Assembly: GCA_031082125.1 (NCBI GenBank)
Contig: JAVHLM010000006.1
Location: 123,926-187,925 of the forward strand
Length of the DNA stretch: 64,000 bases
Source of the DNA: Candidatus Eremiobacterota bacterium
Lineage (GTDB): Bacteria; Vulcanimicrobiota; CADAWZ01; Ess09-12
Direction: 5' to 3'
In this document: positions 17,509 through 25,827 of the stretch, in pieces
Position numbering within the stretch: the first letter of the stretch is position 1
Layout of the letters: every line of letters begins with the position of its first letter
Program-made: the position numbers and the translations under genes
The notes under the pieces: generated by a model
The model's input: the letters and a program-made list of their open reading frames with translations, nothing else
Databases searched by the model: none
Told to the model about the DNA's origin: nothing

Positions 17509-18276
17509 TCAGGATTTTGGGGGGCTTCCGGGATCCTGAAACATGTATCCTACGCCTCGGTGAGTGACGATCAAGCGAGGGTTGGCCGCATCGCGCTCGA
17601 TCTTTTCACGGAGCCTCGCCACCGTCACATTCACTATCTTCGCATCACCGTAATAGTCATAGCCCCAGATGTGGTCAAGGAGCGTCTCCCTGGTAATCAC
17701 CTTTTCCTTGTTCTCAACAAGGAACTGGAGAAGATCAAACTCCCGCGGCGTGAGGTCCACCCTGGCGCCGCCGCTTGTCACTTCCCTCCTGTTGAAGTTG
17801 ATCGTGAGGGAGCCCGAGCGGTATTCGCCGGAGGGCGGGGAAGGGACTTCCATATGGCGGATCCGCGCCGACCTGCGCAGGTGAGCGCGCACGCGGGCAA
17901 CAAGCTCCCTGGGACTGAAGGGCTTCGTGAGGTAATCATCGGCACCCAGCTCCAGGCCCAGCACCTTGTCTATCTCCTCATCCTTTGCCGTAAGCATGAT
18001 AATCGGCATGCCCATCTCCGTGGAAAGCTGCTTGCACACCTGGTAGCCGTCTATCACGGGGAGCATCACGTCCAGCACCATGAGATCGGGCTTGAGGGCC
18101 CGGGCTTTTTCGATGGCCTCTCTGCCGTCATAGGCCTCGGCCACGTCAAATCCCGCCTTCTCCAGGCTGTACTTGATTATCTCCACCATGTTCCTTTCAT
18201 CATCCACCACAAGGATTCTGTGGACCCCGGCGGGCGCCTGATCAATTCCCTCCATCGTGCCCTCGCTTCCTGGCAT
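17509..18276 (-). CDS. OmpR/PhoB-family response regulator
   Basis: A 255-residue regulator: receiver domain (residues 20-133) with D25/D26, phospho-acceptor D69 (LMVLDVMLPVIDG) and K118 (DDYLTKPFSPREL), then a winged-helix trans_reg_C domain (about 153-250; VDLTPREFDLLQFLVENKEKVITRETLLDHIWGYDYYGDAKIVNVTVARLREK, here abbreviated by its landmarks LTPREFDLL and RETLLDHIWG). ATG 18276 lacks a strong ribosome site; ATG 18255 has GAGGG just before it and is a fair alternative. It lies three bases after the L,D-transpeptidase stop, so translation is probably coupled. Partner of the kinase at 15676. Confidence 0.93.
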   Translation of the reverse strand: MPGSEGTMEGIDQAPAGVHRILVVDDERNMVEIIKYSLEKAGFDVAEAYDGREAIEKARALKPDLMVLDVMLPVIDGYQVCKQLSTEMGMPIIMLTAKDEEIDKVLGLELGADDYLTKPFSPRELVARVRAHLRRSARIRHMEVPSPPSGEYRSGSLTINFNRREVTSGGARVDLTPREFDLLQFLVENKEKVITRETLLDHIWGYDYYGDAKIVNVTVARLREKIERDAANPRLIVTHRGVGYMFQDPGSPPKS

Positions 18277-18279
18277 TGT

Positions 18280-19563
18280 TCAGAACCGCTCTTCTACGCG
18301 GCGCACCCTCTCCTCGTAGTCCCTTGCACTATCCTGCTCCCTGGAAGAAGGCCTCTTCGGGGCCCTGGGTGTCGCGCCGGTAATGGAAATGGTCCTTGCC
18401 GCAGGATCATAGATCGAGAGCAGCCCAAGGCCCTCCACGACCTCCCTGAGGGGAAGAAGGGTCCTTCCTTTCCAGGCAAGCACCGCCCTGCCCTCAGAAG
18501 CTCCCTCACTGCGGAGTGGAAGCTCAAATTTTCTGTCATTTCTCGTGATCTGGTAAACCCCTCTGGCCTCATCGGCCTCGATCTGCCCCCCCAGGGGCCC
18601 CAATACATCGCTTGTGCAATAGATTTTTCCCTCCCTCATGACGAGGGGGAGTGAGAGCCTGAGAGGCTGCTCATTGATCCTGAGGGCCACGTCAATCCCG
18701 AGGAGGGGGACAGGAAGGCCTTTTTTCGAGGCAAGAGCGGCCTGGGCAGGGGCATGGTCCACCATGCCCTCGAGCTCGAACTTTCTGAGCCTGGCCTCAA
18801 GGGCCTCCTTCATATCTGGTACAGTGCCGTACACGTCGGGATAGCAGGAAAGGTAGATTATGCCTGTCTCGGGGTGCTGCCCCAGCAGCAAGGGCTCATA
18901 GATTATCTTGACGGCCATGCCTTCCTTGACGCGGTCATAGAGCTCATGGACATCGCGGGGATTCATCCTGAGGCACCCATGGGAGGTGGCCATTCCCACC
19001 GTGAGAGGCACATTGGTGGCATGGATGCCATAACCAGGTATGGTGAGGCCAATCCACCGGTCTCCCAGGGGATTGTCGGGTCCCGGCGCCACGGGGTCCT
19101 CCTTGTCGGCCCACTCGGGGGGAAGCCATGTGGGATTTTTGGCCTTGTTGGCAATCTTCACGTCGCCGACGGGAGTCTTCCATTTCCCCGGGGCTCCGAT
19201 GGCCACGGGGAACCATCCCGCAAGCTTCCTGTTCTCAAAAAGGTAGAGCATCCGCTCGGGAAGGTTCAGCACGATGCCGTTGTCAAGATAAGCGGGGACA
19301 ATTCTCATCGAGGGCACCGTGAGGACCGTGCCGGGCGCCACCTCAAGGGTGCTTATTCCGTTGGCCATCATGAGATGGTCAATGGCCACGTGGTACTTGA
19401 GCCCTATGGTATAGAGGTTCTCGCCGGGTGCGACAGTATGCTTCTTTATCGTTCCCGCCATGGGCAGAAAGGGGGCCTCCTCAGCCCGGGCCGTCACAGG
19501 CCCAGAGAGCAGGAGAGCAAGAAGCACTGCGAGGGAATAAAGAGATCTCATCGGTGTTCTCAT
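18280..19563 (-). CDS. LysM / L,D-transpeptidase (YkuD) / Cu-amine-oxidase-N-like protein
   Basis: A 427-residue secreted enzyme. Signal peptide (about 1-27), a LysM domain (about 40-85; HTVAPGENLYTIGLKYHV) that binds peptidoglycan, and a YkuD catalytic domain (about 95-230) with the His/Cys signature GIHATNVP...TSHGCLRM. The C-terminal third (about 280-395) looks like a copper-amine-oxidase N-terminal repeat domain (PLRLSLPLVMREGKIYCTSDVLGPLGG; TLLPLREVVEGLG). It forms 3-3 cross-links or attaches proteins to the wall. The start ATG overlaps the rsmI stop as ATGA, evidence for the 19563 start and for translational coupling. Confidence 0.92.
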   Translation of the reverse strand: MRTPMRSLYSLAVLLALLLSGPVTARAEEAPFLPMAGTIKKHTVAPGENLYTIGLKYHVAIDHLMMANGISTLEVAPGTVLTVPSMRIVPAYLDNGIVLNLPERMLYLFENRKLAGWFPVAIGAPGKWKTPVGDVKIANKAKNPTWLPPEWADKEDPVAPGPDNPLGDRWIGLTIPGYGIHATNVPLTVGMATSHGCLRMNPRDVHELYDRVKEGMAVKIIYEPLLLGQHPETGIIYLSCYPDVYGTVPDMKEALEARLRKFELEGMVDHAPAQAALASKKGLPVPLLGIDVALRINEQPLRLSLPLVMREGKIYCTSDVLGPLGGQIEADEARGVYQITRNDRKFELPLRSEGASEGRAVLAWKGRTLLPLREVVEGLGLLSIYDPAARTISITGATPRAPKRPSSREQDSARDYEERVRRVEERF

Positions 19564-20417
19564 TTCTTGCTCCTGAGCTGCAATCCCTTTTCATAGACCG
19601 ATCTCCGCGAAAGCCCGAAGCGCCGGGCTACCAAATCCCGGGCTTCCCTGAGGGTGACGCCCTCTCTCATAAGGCCTGCGAGGTACTCCTCAGGCGCCAT
19701 GAGGGCTTCGGAGCTGCTGCTGCTTTCACCCTGCCGGGGCGCAGCCCCCCCCTTTATGACAAGGGTTATCTCCCCCTTCACCACACGGCCCGCCATCAGG
19801 GCTCCAAGCTCGGCGGGAGTGCCCCAGAGCCTTTCTTCGAATTTCTTGGTGAGCTCCCTGCCAAGAAAGGCCTCCCTGTCAGGAATGATCCCGGCAAGCT
19901 CGCCAAGCATTTTCACGATCCGGTGGGGCGCCTCAAAGATGACGGCCGTGCGGCATTCCGCGGCAAGAGCCTCCAGGACCTCCCTCCGTTTCCTGGTCTT
20001 TCTGGGAAGAAAGCCGAGAAAAAGAAAGGAATCGGCGGGATACCCCGAGAGGGCCAGGGCCGCGAGAAGCGATGAGGGCCCGGGAATGACCTCGACGGCG
20101 AGCCCTTCGCGGCGGGCCTGCGCCACAAGGGAGGGCCCGGGGTCTGCCACACCGGGCATCCCGGCATCAGAGACAAGGGCCACCTTTTTTCCTTCCCTCA
20201 GAGCCGAGAGAATGGCCGGGGCAAGCTCCTCATGGCCCTCTTCGCGGTAGCTGATAAGGGACTTCCTGATGCCGAAATGCGAGAGAAGCCCCAGGGTGCG
20301 GCCCCTGTTCTCGCAGGCCACAAGGTCAGCTTCCTTAAGAACCCTCAGGGCCCTCAGGGTGATGTCTTCCAGGTTCCCTATGGGAGTCGCGCAGAGAAAG
20401 AGCGTCCCCGGGGCCAT
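19560..20417 (-). CDS. rsmI: 16S rRNA (cytidine1402-2'-O)-methyltransferase
   Basis: A 285-residue SAM-dependent methyltransferase of the tetrapyrrole-methylase fold that 2'-O-methylates C1402 in the ribosomal P site. Diagnostic segments: LFLCATPIGNLEDITLRAL, ACENRGRT, LVSDAGMPGVADPG, EVIPGPSSLLAALALSG and IFEAPHRI. The C-terminal HTH-like tail (LREARDLVARRFGLSRRSVYEKG) is also typical. The frame is open further upstream, but ATG 20417 begins the conserved domain and is preceded by GGGGGAG. It is 14 bases downstream of the lipid kinase gene. Confidence 0.94.
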   Translation of the reverse strand: MAPGTLFLCATPIGNLEDITLRALRVLKEADLVACENRGRTLGLLSHFGIRKSLISYREEGHEELAPAILSALREGKKVALVSDAGMPGVADPGPSLVAQARREGLAVEVIPGPSSLLAALALSGYPADSFLFLGFLPRKTRKRREVLEALAAECRTAVIFEAPHRIVKMLGELAGIIPDREAFLGRELTKKFEERLWGTPAELGALMAGRVVKGEITLVIKGGAAPRQGESSSSSEALMAPEEYLAGLMREGVTLREARDLVARRFGLSRRSVYEKGLQLRSKK

Positions 20418-20431
20418 AGGTTCTCCCCCTT

Positions 20432-21316
20432 TCAGAATTTTACCGAGAGCGCCGCGGGAATAACGGAAATCTCGGCAGGAGTCCATCCGACAAGCTCGCC
20501 GTCGGCTTCCACCATCACCCTGGGCCGGGCCTTGATGGTTATCTTCTTCCCCCTGAAATACCGTATCTCCGGGAGCTTCAGGTGCATCCCCAGGAAAGCC
20601 ACCATCACCTGGAAGATGATGCCCAGGTACGTGGTCTTGGGGAACACGCAGACATCCAGAAGGCCGTCATCTACAGAAGCCTTTGGCGTGACTTTCACCT
20701 TCCACCCGTAAGAGGGGATATTCCCGATGATGATGAGCCAGAAATGGGTCACCAGCGTCTCCTCGTCAATGTGAAGGGTGGCCTTCGGCGAGGCTTTCCG
20801 GTATTTCCAGGCCATCCTGAGGCCCGTGAGAAAAAAGGCCAGGCTCCCGAGCTGCGCCTTGAGCCGGGAGGGGACCTCCGATACTGCCTGGGCATCGAGT
20901 CCCACGCCTGCGAAGGAGAGAAAGAAGCGGTCCTTGACTTTCCCCACGTCAACGCGGCGGACGGCTGCCTCCTCGATAAACTCGCAGGCCCTGCCGACAT
21001 CAAAAGGTATTCCCATTTCCTTGGCAAGCACATTCTCCGTGCCCAGCGGGACAAGAGAAAAGATCACCTTGGAGCCTACCAGGCCGTTCACCACCTCGTT
21101 CACGGTGCCATCACCGCCTGCGGCGATAACCATGTCAAAACCCCGCGTCACCGCGCTCTCTGCGGCTCTGGTGGCATCGCCCCGGGCCTGTGTCTCCTCC
21201 ACCTCCACCTGGTGGCCATGGGACTGAAAACTGGCCTGGATCACCCGGGCGGGCGGAAGAGCGGCCCTCTTCCAGTCCTGCCCTGCAGCAGGGTTTATGA
21301 TAAGGAGTATGCGCAT
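20432..21316 (-). CDS. Diacylglycerol/lipid kinase (YegS/DgkB family)
   Basis: A 294-residue soluble lipid kinase of the DAGK catalytic-domain family. It begins ILLIINPAAGQ and carries the nucleotide motif AAGGDGTVNEVVNGLVGS (about 62-79), then VPLGTENVLAKEMGIP and the C-terminal beta domain with PKASVDDGLLDVCVF. Such enzymes phosphorylate diacylglycerol or related lipids, recycling membrane lipid to phosphatidic acid. Start placed at ATG 21316, where the family begins, although the frame stays open to 21493 inside ndk. It lies 16 bases after ndk. Confidence 0.88.
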   Translation of the reverse strand: MRILLIINPAAGQDWKRAALPPARVIQASFQSHGHQVEVEETQARGDATRAAESAVTRGFDMVIAAGGDGTVNEVVNGLVGSKVIFSLVPLGTENVLAKEMGIPFDVGRACEFIEEAAVRRVDVGKVKDRFFLSFAGVGLDAQAVSEVPSRLKAQLGSLAFFLTGLRMAWKYRKASPKATLHIDEETLVTHFWLIIIGNIPSYGWKVKVTPKASVDDGLLDVCVFPKTTYLGIIFQVMVAFLGMHLKLPEIRYFRGKKITIKARPRVMVEADGELVGWTPAEISVIPAALSVKF

Positions 21317-21332
21317 CGGGAGCCTGCCCTCT

Positions 21333-21779
21333 CTATATCCACTGCGATGCCACAGGGCTATGGTCCTGCAGTTCCTCCCCGCTGAAAAATATGGGTATCT
21401 CCCTCTGGGCGCTTTCAGGGGAGTCGGAGCCATGGACGCAGTTCCTGTCCACACGCTGCCCGAAGTCTCCCCTGATGCTCCCCGGGGCGGCATCGCGAGG
21501 ATTGGTGGCGCCCATGAGGGCCCTCACCTCGCTGATGACGTCAAAGCCCCTGAGCACCATCGCTACTATGGGGCCCGAGGTCATATACTGGACGGTGGGC
21601 TCGTAAAAGCCCTTGCCCTTGTGGGGGGCATAGAGGGTTTCCGCCTGGGCTCTCGTCATCGTGAGAAGCTTGAGGGCGGCGACCACCAGGCCTTTCTGCT
21701 CTATTCTCCCCGTGATGGCCCCGATAAGGCCGCGTCCCACGGCATCGGGCTTGATAAGCAAAAGGGTTCTCTCTTTCAT
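21333..21779 (-). CDS. ndk: Nucleoside diphosphate kinase
   Basis: A 148-residue enzyme that equilibrates NTP pools through a phosphohistidine. It opens with ERTLLLIKPDAVGRGLIG; the catalytic histidine is H116 in NCVHGSDSPESAQREI, which is the full family signature. Length is normal. ATG 21779 is preceded by GAGGAGGATACC. It is the first gene of the seven-gene unit that runs to alr (14535), all with spacings of 16 bases or fewer. The divergent gene at 21914 encodes a lipid II flippase homologue. Confidence 0.96.
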   Translation of the reverse strand: MKERTLLLIKPDAVGRGLIGAITGRIEQKGLVVAALKLLTMTRAQAETLYAPHKGKGFYEPTVQYMTSGPIVAMVLRGFDVISEVRALMGATNPRDAAPGSIRGDFGQRVDRNCVHGSDSPESAQREIPIFFSGEELQDHSPVASQWI

Positions 21780-21913
21780 GGTATCCTCCTCGCGTGCAGT
21801 AGAAAACCTTATTCTGTTCTCCAGCGTGCCCTCTTATCCTGCATTGAAAAAGCGGATGGCGCAACGGAGGATAAGAAAGATTGAGAAAGAATAGGATTTG
21901 ATGAGGTACTGAA

Positions 21914-23554
21914 ATGGCCTATCTGTCTCTTCTCCAGGACTGGCACCTTCTCCTTATCTGCATCATCGCAAGCATAGTGAGCCTTCTCACCTGCACCACT
22001 GTGGCGACGAGGATGGCTGCCGTCACCACGCGAAGGGTGGCCATGGCCTTCACCATCTACAACATCTTTTTCATCATCACCCGCTTTGCCAACCTTTTCT
22101 ACCTCCCCTACATGGGAATCTTTGTTGACAAGGCGGAGCGCACGGGGAACATGGAGCTCCTGCTGATGCAGCTGCGCATGGTAGTGGCCTGGGCGGCCGT
22201 GGGAAGCATTGTGGCATGGCTTCTTCTGCCCACATTCGTAGAAATTTACCGGCGGGGCATCGCGTCACTGGAGCGCCACCAGTCCATGGTAAAGGTGCTC
22301 ATCAGGCTCCTTCACCCCTCGAGGTGGCTCCATGTGGTGACCTCCTTGAGAAGACCGGGAAATTTCGGCGTGAGCCTGCTCCGGCTTGAAGGGGTCCCCT
22401 GGAAATTCCTCGTCTTCAATGTCTTTGCCACCGCGGTGTGGACCGTGGGTGCCCTTGCGGCCATCTACGTGAGCGCCCTCCACCCCGAGTGCAAGCGCAC
22501 GGCCGTGCTGCTCTCAGGCCTCGTGAACTCCGTGGCGGCCATCTTCTTCAGCCTCATCGTCGATCCCAAGGCGTCGCTCATCACCGACCAGGCAATCAAC
22601 GGCGAGCGGCCCGAGCGCCATGTCTCTATCATGTCGGTCTTCCTTATGGCGGGGAATGTTCTGGGTACTTTCCTCGCGCAGTTCGTGCTGCTACCGGGAG
22701 TAAAGGTCATCGAGCTTGCCACCCTTGCCCTCTCCGGCAACGAGATCGTGGGAAATATCGCGCTCCTGGTGCTCTTCAATGCCATCGTGACCATGAAGGC
22801 CTCGACAACGGTTTCGGCCCGTATCGCCGCCGTGCTCACCAGGAGGGTGGCGACGGCCATCGCCATCTATAACTTCTTCTTCCTTATCACGCGCATTGCG
22901 CAACAGATTTATGCCCCCATAATCGGTTCGATAGTGGACACTGCCGTCAAGAGGGGCGCCATCACCCTCATCGAGGCACAGTTCAGATGGATTATCGGCG
23001 GCGCCACCATCGGCGCGCTGCTGGGCTGGATATTCATGCCCACCTTTGTGGAGATCTACCGGAAAGCCATCAACGGGATGGAGCGCTTCGGCTCACTGCC
23101 GAGGCTCCTCTATGTCACATGCTTCTCTTTCCAGGCATGGAAAAAGGTCATCGCCTGCCTGAGGCCGCCGAGCATGATGGGAGTGAGGCTCAGCGATGTC
23201 AGGCAGATCCCCCGGAATTTCCTCGTGGGGAACATCATTGTCATCTCGATACACACCATCGGCGTGCTGGCCGCGACTTATGCGAGCGCCGCTTATCCCG
23301 ACGCGCGGGGCGTCACCCTCCTCTCGGCCGTCGTGAACGGCATCGCCACCATCCTGCTCTCCATCGTCGTCGATCCCATCACGGCCCTCATCACCGACGA
23401 GGCCGTCGCAGAGAAAAGGCCCCTCTCTCATGTGAAGACAATGGCCGTGTTCCTCGCGGCAGGCACGGTGCTGGGGACCCTTCTCTCCCAGGTGCTTTTT
23501 CTCCCCGCCGCTGACTTCATCAAGTTCTGCTCGGGGCTCATGGGAAAGCTCTGA
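21914..23554 (+). CDS. Double-length Amj-family lipid II flippase (tandem fusion)
   Basis: A 546-residue polytopic protein made of two homologous halves. The first half (1-270) has ATRMAAVTTRRVAMAFTIYN, PTFVEIYRRGI and IVDPKASLITDQA; the second has SARIAAVLTRRVATAIAIYN, PTFVEIYRKAI and VVDPITALITDEA. All landmarks lie exactly 270 residues apart, so the halves align without net gaps. The family (DUF2837/Amj, YdaH of Bacillus subtilis) flips lipid II and is normally a single unit of about 270 residues. Here two units are fused, presumably acting as an internal dimer. ATG 21914 follows GAGGTACTGAA. It is divergent from a wall-related operon. The duplication is seen directly; the family call is from motif memory. 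Confidence 0.78.
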   Translation: MAYLSLLQDWHLLLICIIASIVSLLTCTTVATRMAAVTTRRVAMAFTIYNIFFIITRFANLFYLPYMGIFVDKAERTGNMELLLMQLRMVVAWAAVGSIVAWLLLPTFVEIYRRGIASLERHQSMVKVLIRLLHPSRWLHVVTSLRRPGNFGVSLLRLEGVPWKFLVFNVFATAVWTVGALAAIYVSALHPECKRTAVLLSGLVNSVAAIFFSLIVDPKASLITDQAINGERPERHVSIMSVFLMAGNVLGTFLAQFVLLPGVKVIELATLALSGNEIVGNIALLVLFNAIVTMKASTTVSARIAAVLTRRVATAIAIYNFFFLITRIAQQIYAPIIGSIVDTAVKRGAITLIEAQFRWIIGGATIGALLGWIFMPTFVEIYRKAINGMERFGSLPRLLYVTCFSFQAWKKVIACLRPPSMMGVRLSDVRQIPRNFLVGNIIVISIHTIGVLAATYASAAYPDARGVTLLSAVVNGIATILLSIVVDPITALITDEAVAEKRPLSHVKTMAVFLAAGTVLGTLLSQVLFLPAADFIKFCSGLMGKL

Positions 23555-24337
23555 TCACTTTTTTATGATGACGTAAGGGGGCCTCCAGTAAGGGTTATAG
23601 GGGTCCAGGATGCTGGGGACATACTGGGTGAACACGCAGCCATTCTGCCCGTGGTATTTGTTGCAGGCGGTGCACCAGAGGAAAGGCGACTGGGGCATCA
23701 CGACGGCTCCATAGGGATACCCGAGGGGGATATAAGGATAGCCATAGGACGAACCCGTCGAGAAAACCGTCAGCGTCGAGCCGGAGCTTCCCGCCTGGAG
23801 CGGGTTTCCATCGACGGTGATGGGCTGTGAGGCGGCTCCCTGCGATGAGGAGGACGATGGCTGCGGCGCCGACGACTGCGATGACTGCGGTGATGACTGT
23901 GACGACGATTGTGACGACTGCGGTGATGAAGACGAAGATGCCGTCGAGGATGACGATGAGGAAGCCGAAGAAGGGGCCGCCGAATCGTGAGTCACGGCAA
24001 AAGAGGTGGTGACGGCATGCGTATCCTCGGTGCCGTACCCCGACCACCCTGTCACGAGGTAGCTCGCTGCAGGGATATAGACCACCTTTCCCACCGTGGG
24101 CCTGTCATCATACATCACGCTGTGGTTTGCCGCATTGACGATCCTGAGCCTGTTCACAATGGGAGCCACGGCGGTAATCTTCATATAGCACTGGTTTCCC
24201 CTGTGGTTGAGCTGCACCACGTATCCTGAGGGCGTCGAATTGGCGCCGAACTGCACCATTTTTGCCTCATCGGCGGCCTGCAAGGGGATTGCGAGTGAAA
24301 TCATAAGGGCCACAAGATATACCGGCAGGAGTTTCAT
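23555..24337 (-). CDS. Secreted Ser-rich low-complexity protein
   Basis: A 260-residue exported protein of unknown function. Signal peptide about 1-21 (ends LQAAD). A small beta domain (about 25-110; SGYVVQLNHRGNQCYMKITAV) is followed by an 70-residue Ser/Gln/Pro stretch encoded by TCG/TCA/AGC repeats, and a C-terminal segment with aromatic/Pro-rich turns and three cysteines (LWCTACNKYHGQNGC). ATG 24337 follows GGGAGGTGCCCC. Its stop immediately abuts the stop of the convergent Amj gene. A strong promoter lies just upstream. Confidence 0.65.
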   Translation of the reverse strand: MKLLPVYLVALMISLAIPLQAADEAKMVQFGANSTPSGYVVQLNHRGNQCYMKITAVAPIVNRLRIVNAANHSVMYDDRPTVGKVVYIPAASYLVTGWSGYGTEDTHAVTTSFAVTHDSAAPSSASSSSSSTASSSSSPQSSQSSSQSSPQSSQSSAPQPSSSSSQGAASQPITVDGNPLQAGSSGSTLTVFSTGSSYGYPYIPLGYPYGAVVMPQSPFLWCTACNKYHGQNGCVFTQYVPSILDPYNPYWRPPYVIIKK

Positions 24338-24362
24338 GGGGCACCTCCCTTTCTTCACCTTC

Positions 24363-24391
24363 ATTGTACCTCAAAGAACATGATCCGTCAA
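24363..24391 (-). promoter_or_regulatory. Sigma-70-like promoter for the Ser-rich protein gene
   Basis: On the minus strand TTGACG (24391-24386), a 17-base spacer, TACAAT (24368-24363). Five of six matches in each box with ideal spacing. It lies about 26 bases before the start at 24337, giving a short leader that carries the GGGAGG site. Confidence 0.75.
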
Positions 24392-24403
24392 ATCGTATTC
24401 TCC

Positions 24404-24457
24404 AGAGACACTTCTTTCCTGAATCGAGGCATCAGTGCAGGGTAAAAAAGTGTCTCT
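24404..24457. promoter_or_regulatory. 10-bp inverted repeat between divergent genes
   Basis: AGAGACACTT (24404-24413) and AAGTGTCTCT (24448-24457) are perfect reverse complements, 34 bases apart. A related GGAGAGACGTG occurs near 24504-24514. They sit just outside the -35 box of the minus-strand promoter and upstream of the gene at 24539, so they may be an operator pair or an RNA stem. Confidence 0.5.
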
Positions 24458-24538
24458 CCCCAGAGAGGGGAAAAAGCGTGGACGTTGAATAGTACCTTAT
24501 TCCCTGGAGAGACGTGAAAAATAAAGGAGGTTTGTCCC

Positions 24539-25276
24539 ATGGCGACCGGCGAAGCAATTCAGCTTGAATACAAGATGAAGAAGGGAGAGGAGATCCGTTA
24601 CAAGACCACCGTTGACTCTGAACAGACCATCAAGGAAGGCGATCAGAAGCAGGAGATGGTCTCCCACCTTGAAATGGTGATGCTCCAGAAATGCTCGGAC
24701 GTGGCAGCTGACGGCACCATGACCGTTGATGTGGTGATAGAGTCGGGGACACTGAAGCGCGAAGGTGCTGAAGAGCCTATCCCCAACGTGGGCCAGGTCA
24801 TCTCTATGAAGATGAAGAAGAACGGCGAGATTTCACAGACAAGCGTGCAGATGGACTTCACCCAGCCTGCCTTCCCCACGAAAAAGATCGCCAAGAAGGA
24901 AAAGTGGACTGCCGACAGCAAGGTGAACATTCCCGGGAGACCGGAGCCTATAAAGCTTGACTACAACTATATCCTCTGGGATTTCGTGAAGAAGGAAGGC
25001 CATGAGACCGTGGAGATCAAGGTGAGCTGCCCTGACACCAAGATAGAGCTCCAGGAAGGCGTGGAGCAGGTCCTCTCGGCAACGGGCACCACCTATTTCG
25101 CCCACAAGGAGGGCATGCTCATCATGTCAGAGGTGGAGACCAAGACCGATATCTCGGCCCCCAAGGAGAACGCCGCCATCAACACCCATATCAGGGTCCG
25201 CGTGGAGCTTGTTGATGCCAAGAAGGGTTCGGGCGTCTCGGCAGGGGCTGCCGACGACTTCCAGATAGCAAAGTAA
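24539..25276 (+). CDS. Conserved-looking protein of unknown function
   Basis: A 245-residue protein without signal peptide or membrane segment. The sequence is beta-rich and charged: IQLEYKMKKGEEIRYKTTVDSE at the start, repeated thr/val strands, and a Ser/Ala tail. The pattern (YKMKKGEEIRYK, then VVIESGTLKREG) resembles the DUF6263-like half-barrel proteins, usually exported, but no signal is seen here. The start is well supported by AAAGGAGG seven bases before ATG 24539. It is monocistronic, between a regulatory inverted repeat and a terminator. I cannot assign a function. Confidence 0.6.
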   Translation: MATGEAIQLEYKMKKGEEIRYKTTVDSEQTIKEGDQKQEMVSHLEMVMLQKCSDVAADGTMTVDVVIESGTLKREGAEEPIPNVGQVISMKMKKNGEISQTSVQMDFTQPAFPTKKIAKKEKWTADSKVNIPGRPEPIKLDYNYILWDFVKKEGHETVEIKVSCPDTKIELQEGVEQVLSATGTTYFAHKEGMLIMSEVETKTDISAPKENAAINTHIRVRVELVDAKKGSGVSAGAADDFQIAK

Positions 25277-25297
25277 GGTTTCTGCGAAGGAACTATG

Positions 25298-25336
25298 AGA
25301 GCCCTCTTCACCAATGAGAAGGGGGCTCTTTTTATT
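25298..25336 (+). terminator. Rho-independent terminator
   Basis: Stem AGAGCCC (25298-25304) with GGGCTCT (25323-25329), extended by TCTTC/GAAGG pairing, then TTTTTATT. It lies 21 bases after the stop of the 24539 gene. Confidence 0.88.
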
Positions 25337-25363
25337 CTCTCCCGCGGAACATCAGCCGGGATT

Positions 25364-25825
25364 CTACGGGCGGAGGAGGGCCCGCACGGTCTTGCGGGTG
25401 AAAAGCTTCACCTGTTCCGGCGTGAGGATCTCCCGCACCTCGAAAAACTCGTCAAGAAAGAGCTTCTGCCGGGAGCCCTCGAGGGCGTTAAGCTCCTTGA
25501 GCCTTGTCTCTATCTTTTTCCTGTCGGGGCTCTCCTCGCGGAAGAGCTTCACCATCTCTATCTTCTTTGCCTTCATGGAAAGATCAAGATCCTCCTGCTT
25601 ATCTTCGAAGCGGGCCCTTATCTTCTTGAGCTCTGCCTTCTGCTCGGAGGTGAGGTTCAGGGCGCCATCGCGCTCCACCATCCTTGTGAACTTCCCCTCA
25701 GGCGCTTTTGTCTCCTGGGGAGAGGCCTTTTCCTCCTGGGCAGCGGCGCCGCATGAGAGCATGAGGGCCACCCATGCGGCAAAGAGCGCCAGAGAGAGCA
25801 GTCTTCTGAATCCTCTATTCGCCAT
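25364..25825 (-). CDS. Small CpxP/Spy/ZraP-like envelope stress protein
   Basis: A 153-residue exported, mostly helical protein. Signal peptide with a possible loose lipobox (LMLSC, Cys about 25). Two LTxxQ-type motifs, LTSEQKAELKKI and LTPEQVKLF, bracket a long charged hairpin. This is the hallmark of CpxP/Spy/ZraP periplasmic chaperone-sensors that feed back on envelope stress regulators. It is directly downstream (2 bases) of the anti-sigma gene, completing a sigma/anti-sigma/LTxxQ module. Start at ATG 25825 behind GAGAGAGG; ATG 25834 overlaps the preceding gene and has no ribosome site. Confidence 0.75.
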   Translation of the reverse strand: MANRGFRRLLSLALFAAWVALMLSCGAAAQEEKASPQETKAPEGKFTRMVERDGALNLTSEQKAELKKIRARFEDKQEDLDLSMKAKKIEMVKLFREESPDRKKIETRLKELNALEGSRQKLFLDEFFEVREILTPEQVKLFTRKTVRALLRP

Positions 25826-25827
25826 GG

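Noticed and set aside
17389..18654. A 421-codon plus-strand frame across the kinase, regulator and transpeptidase genes
   Set aside because: It crosses three genes with complete motif sets on the opposite strand.
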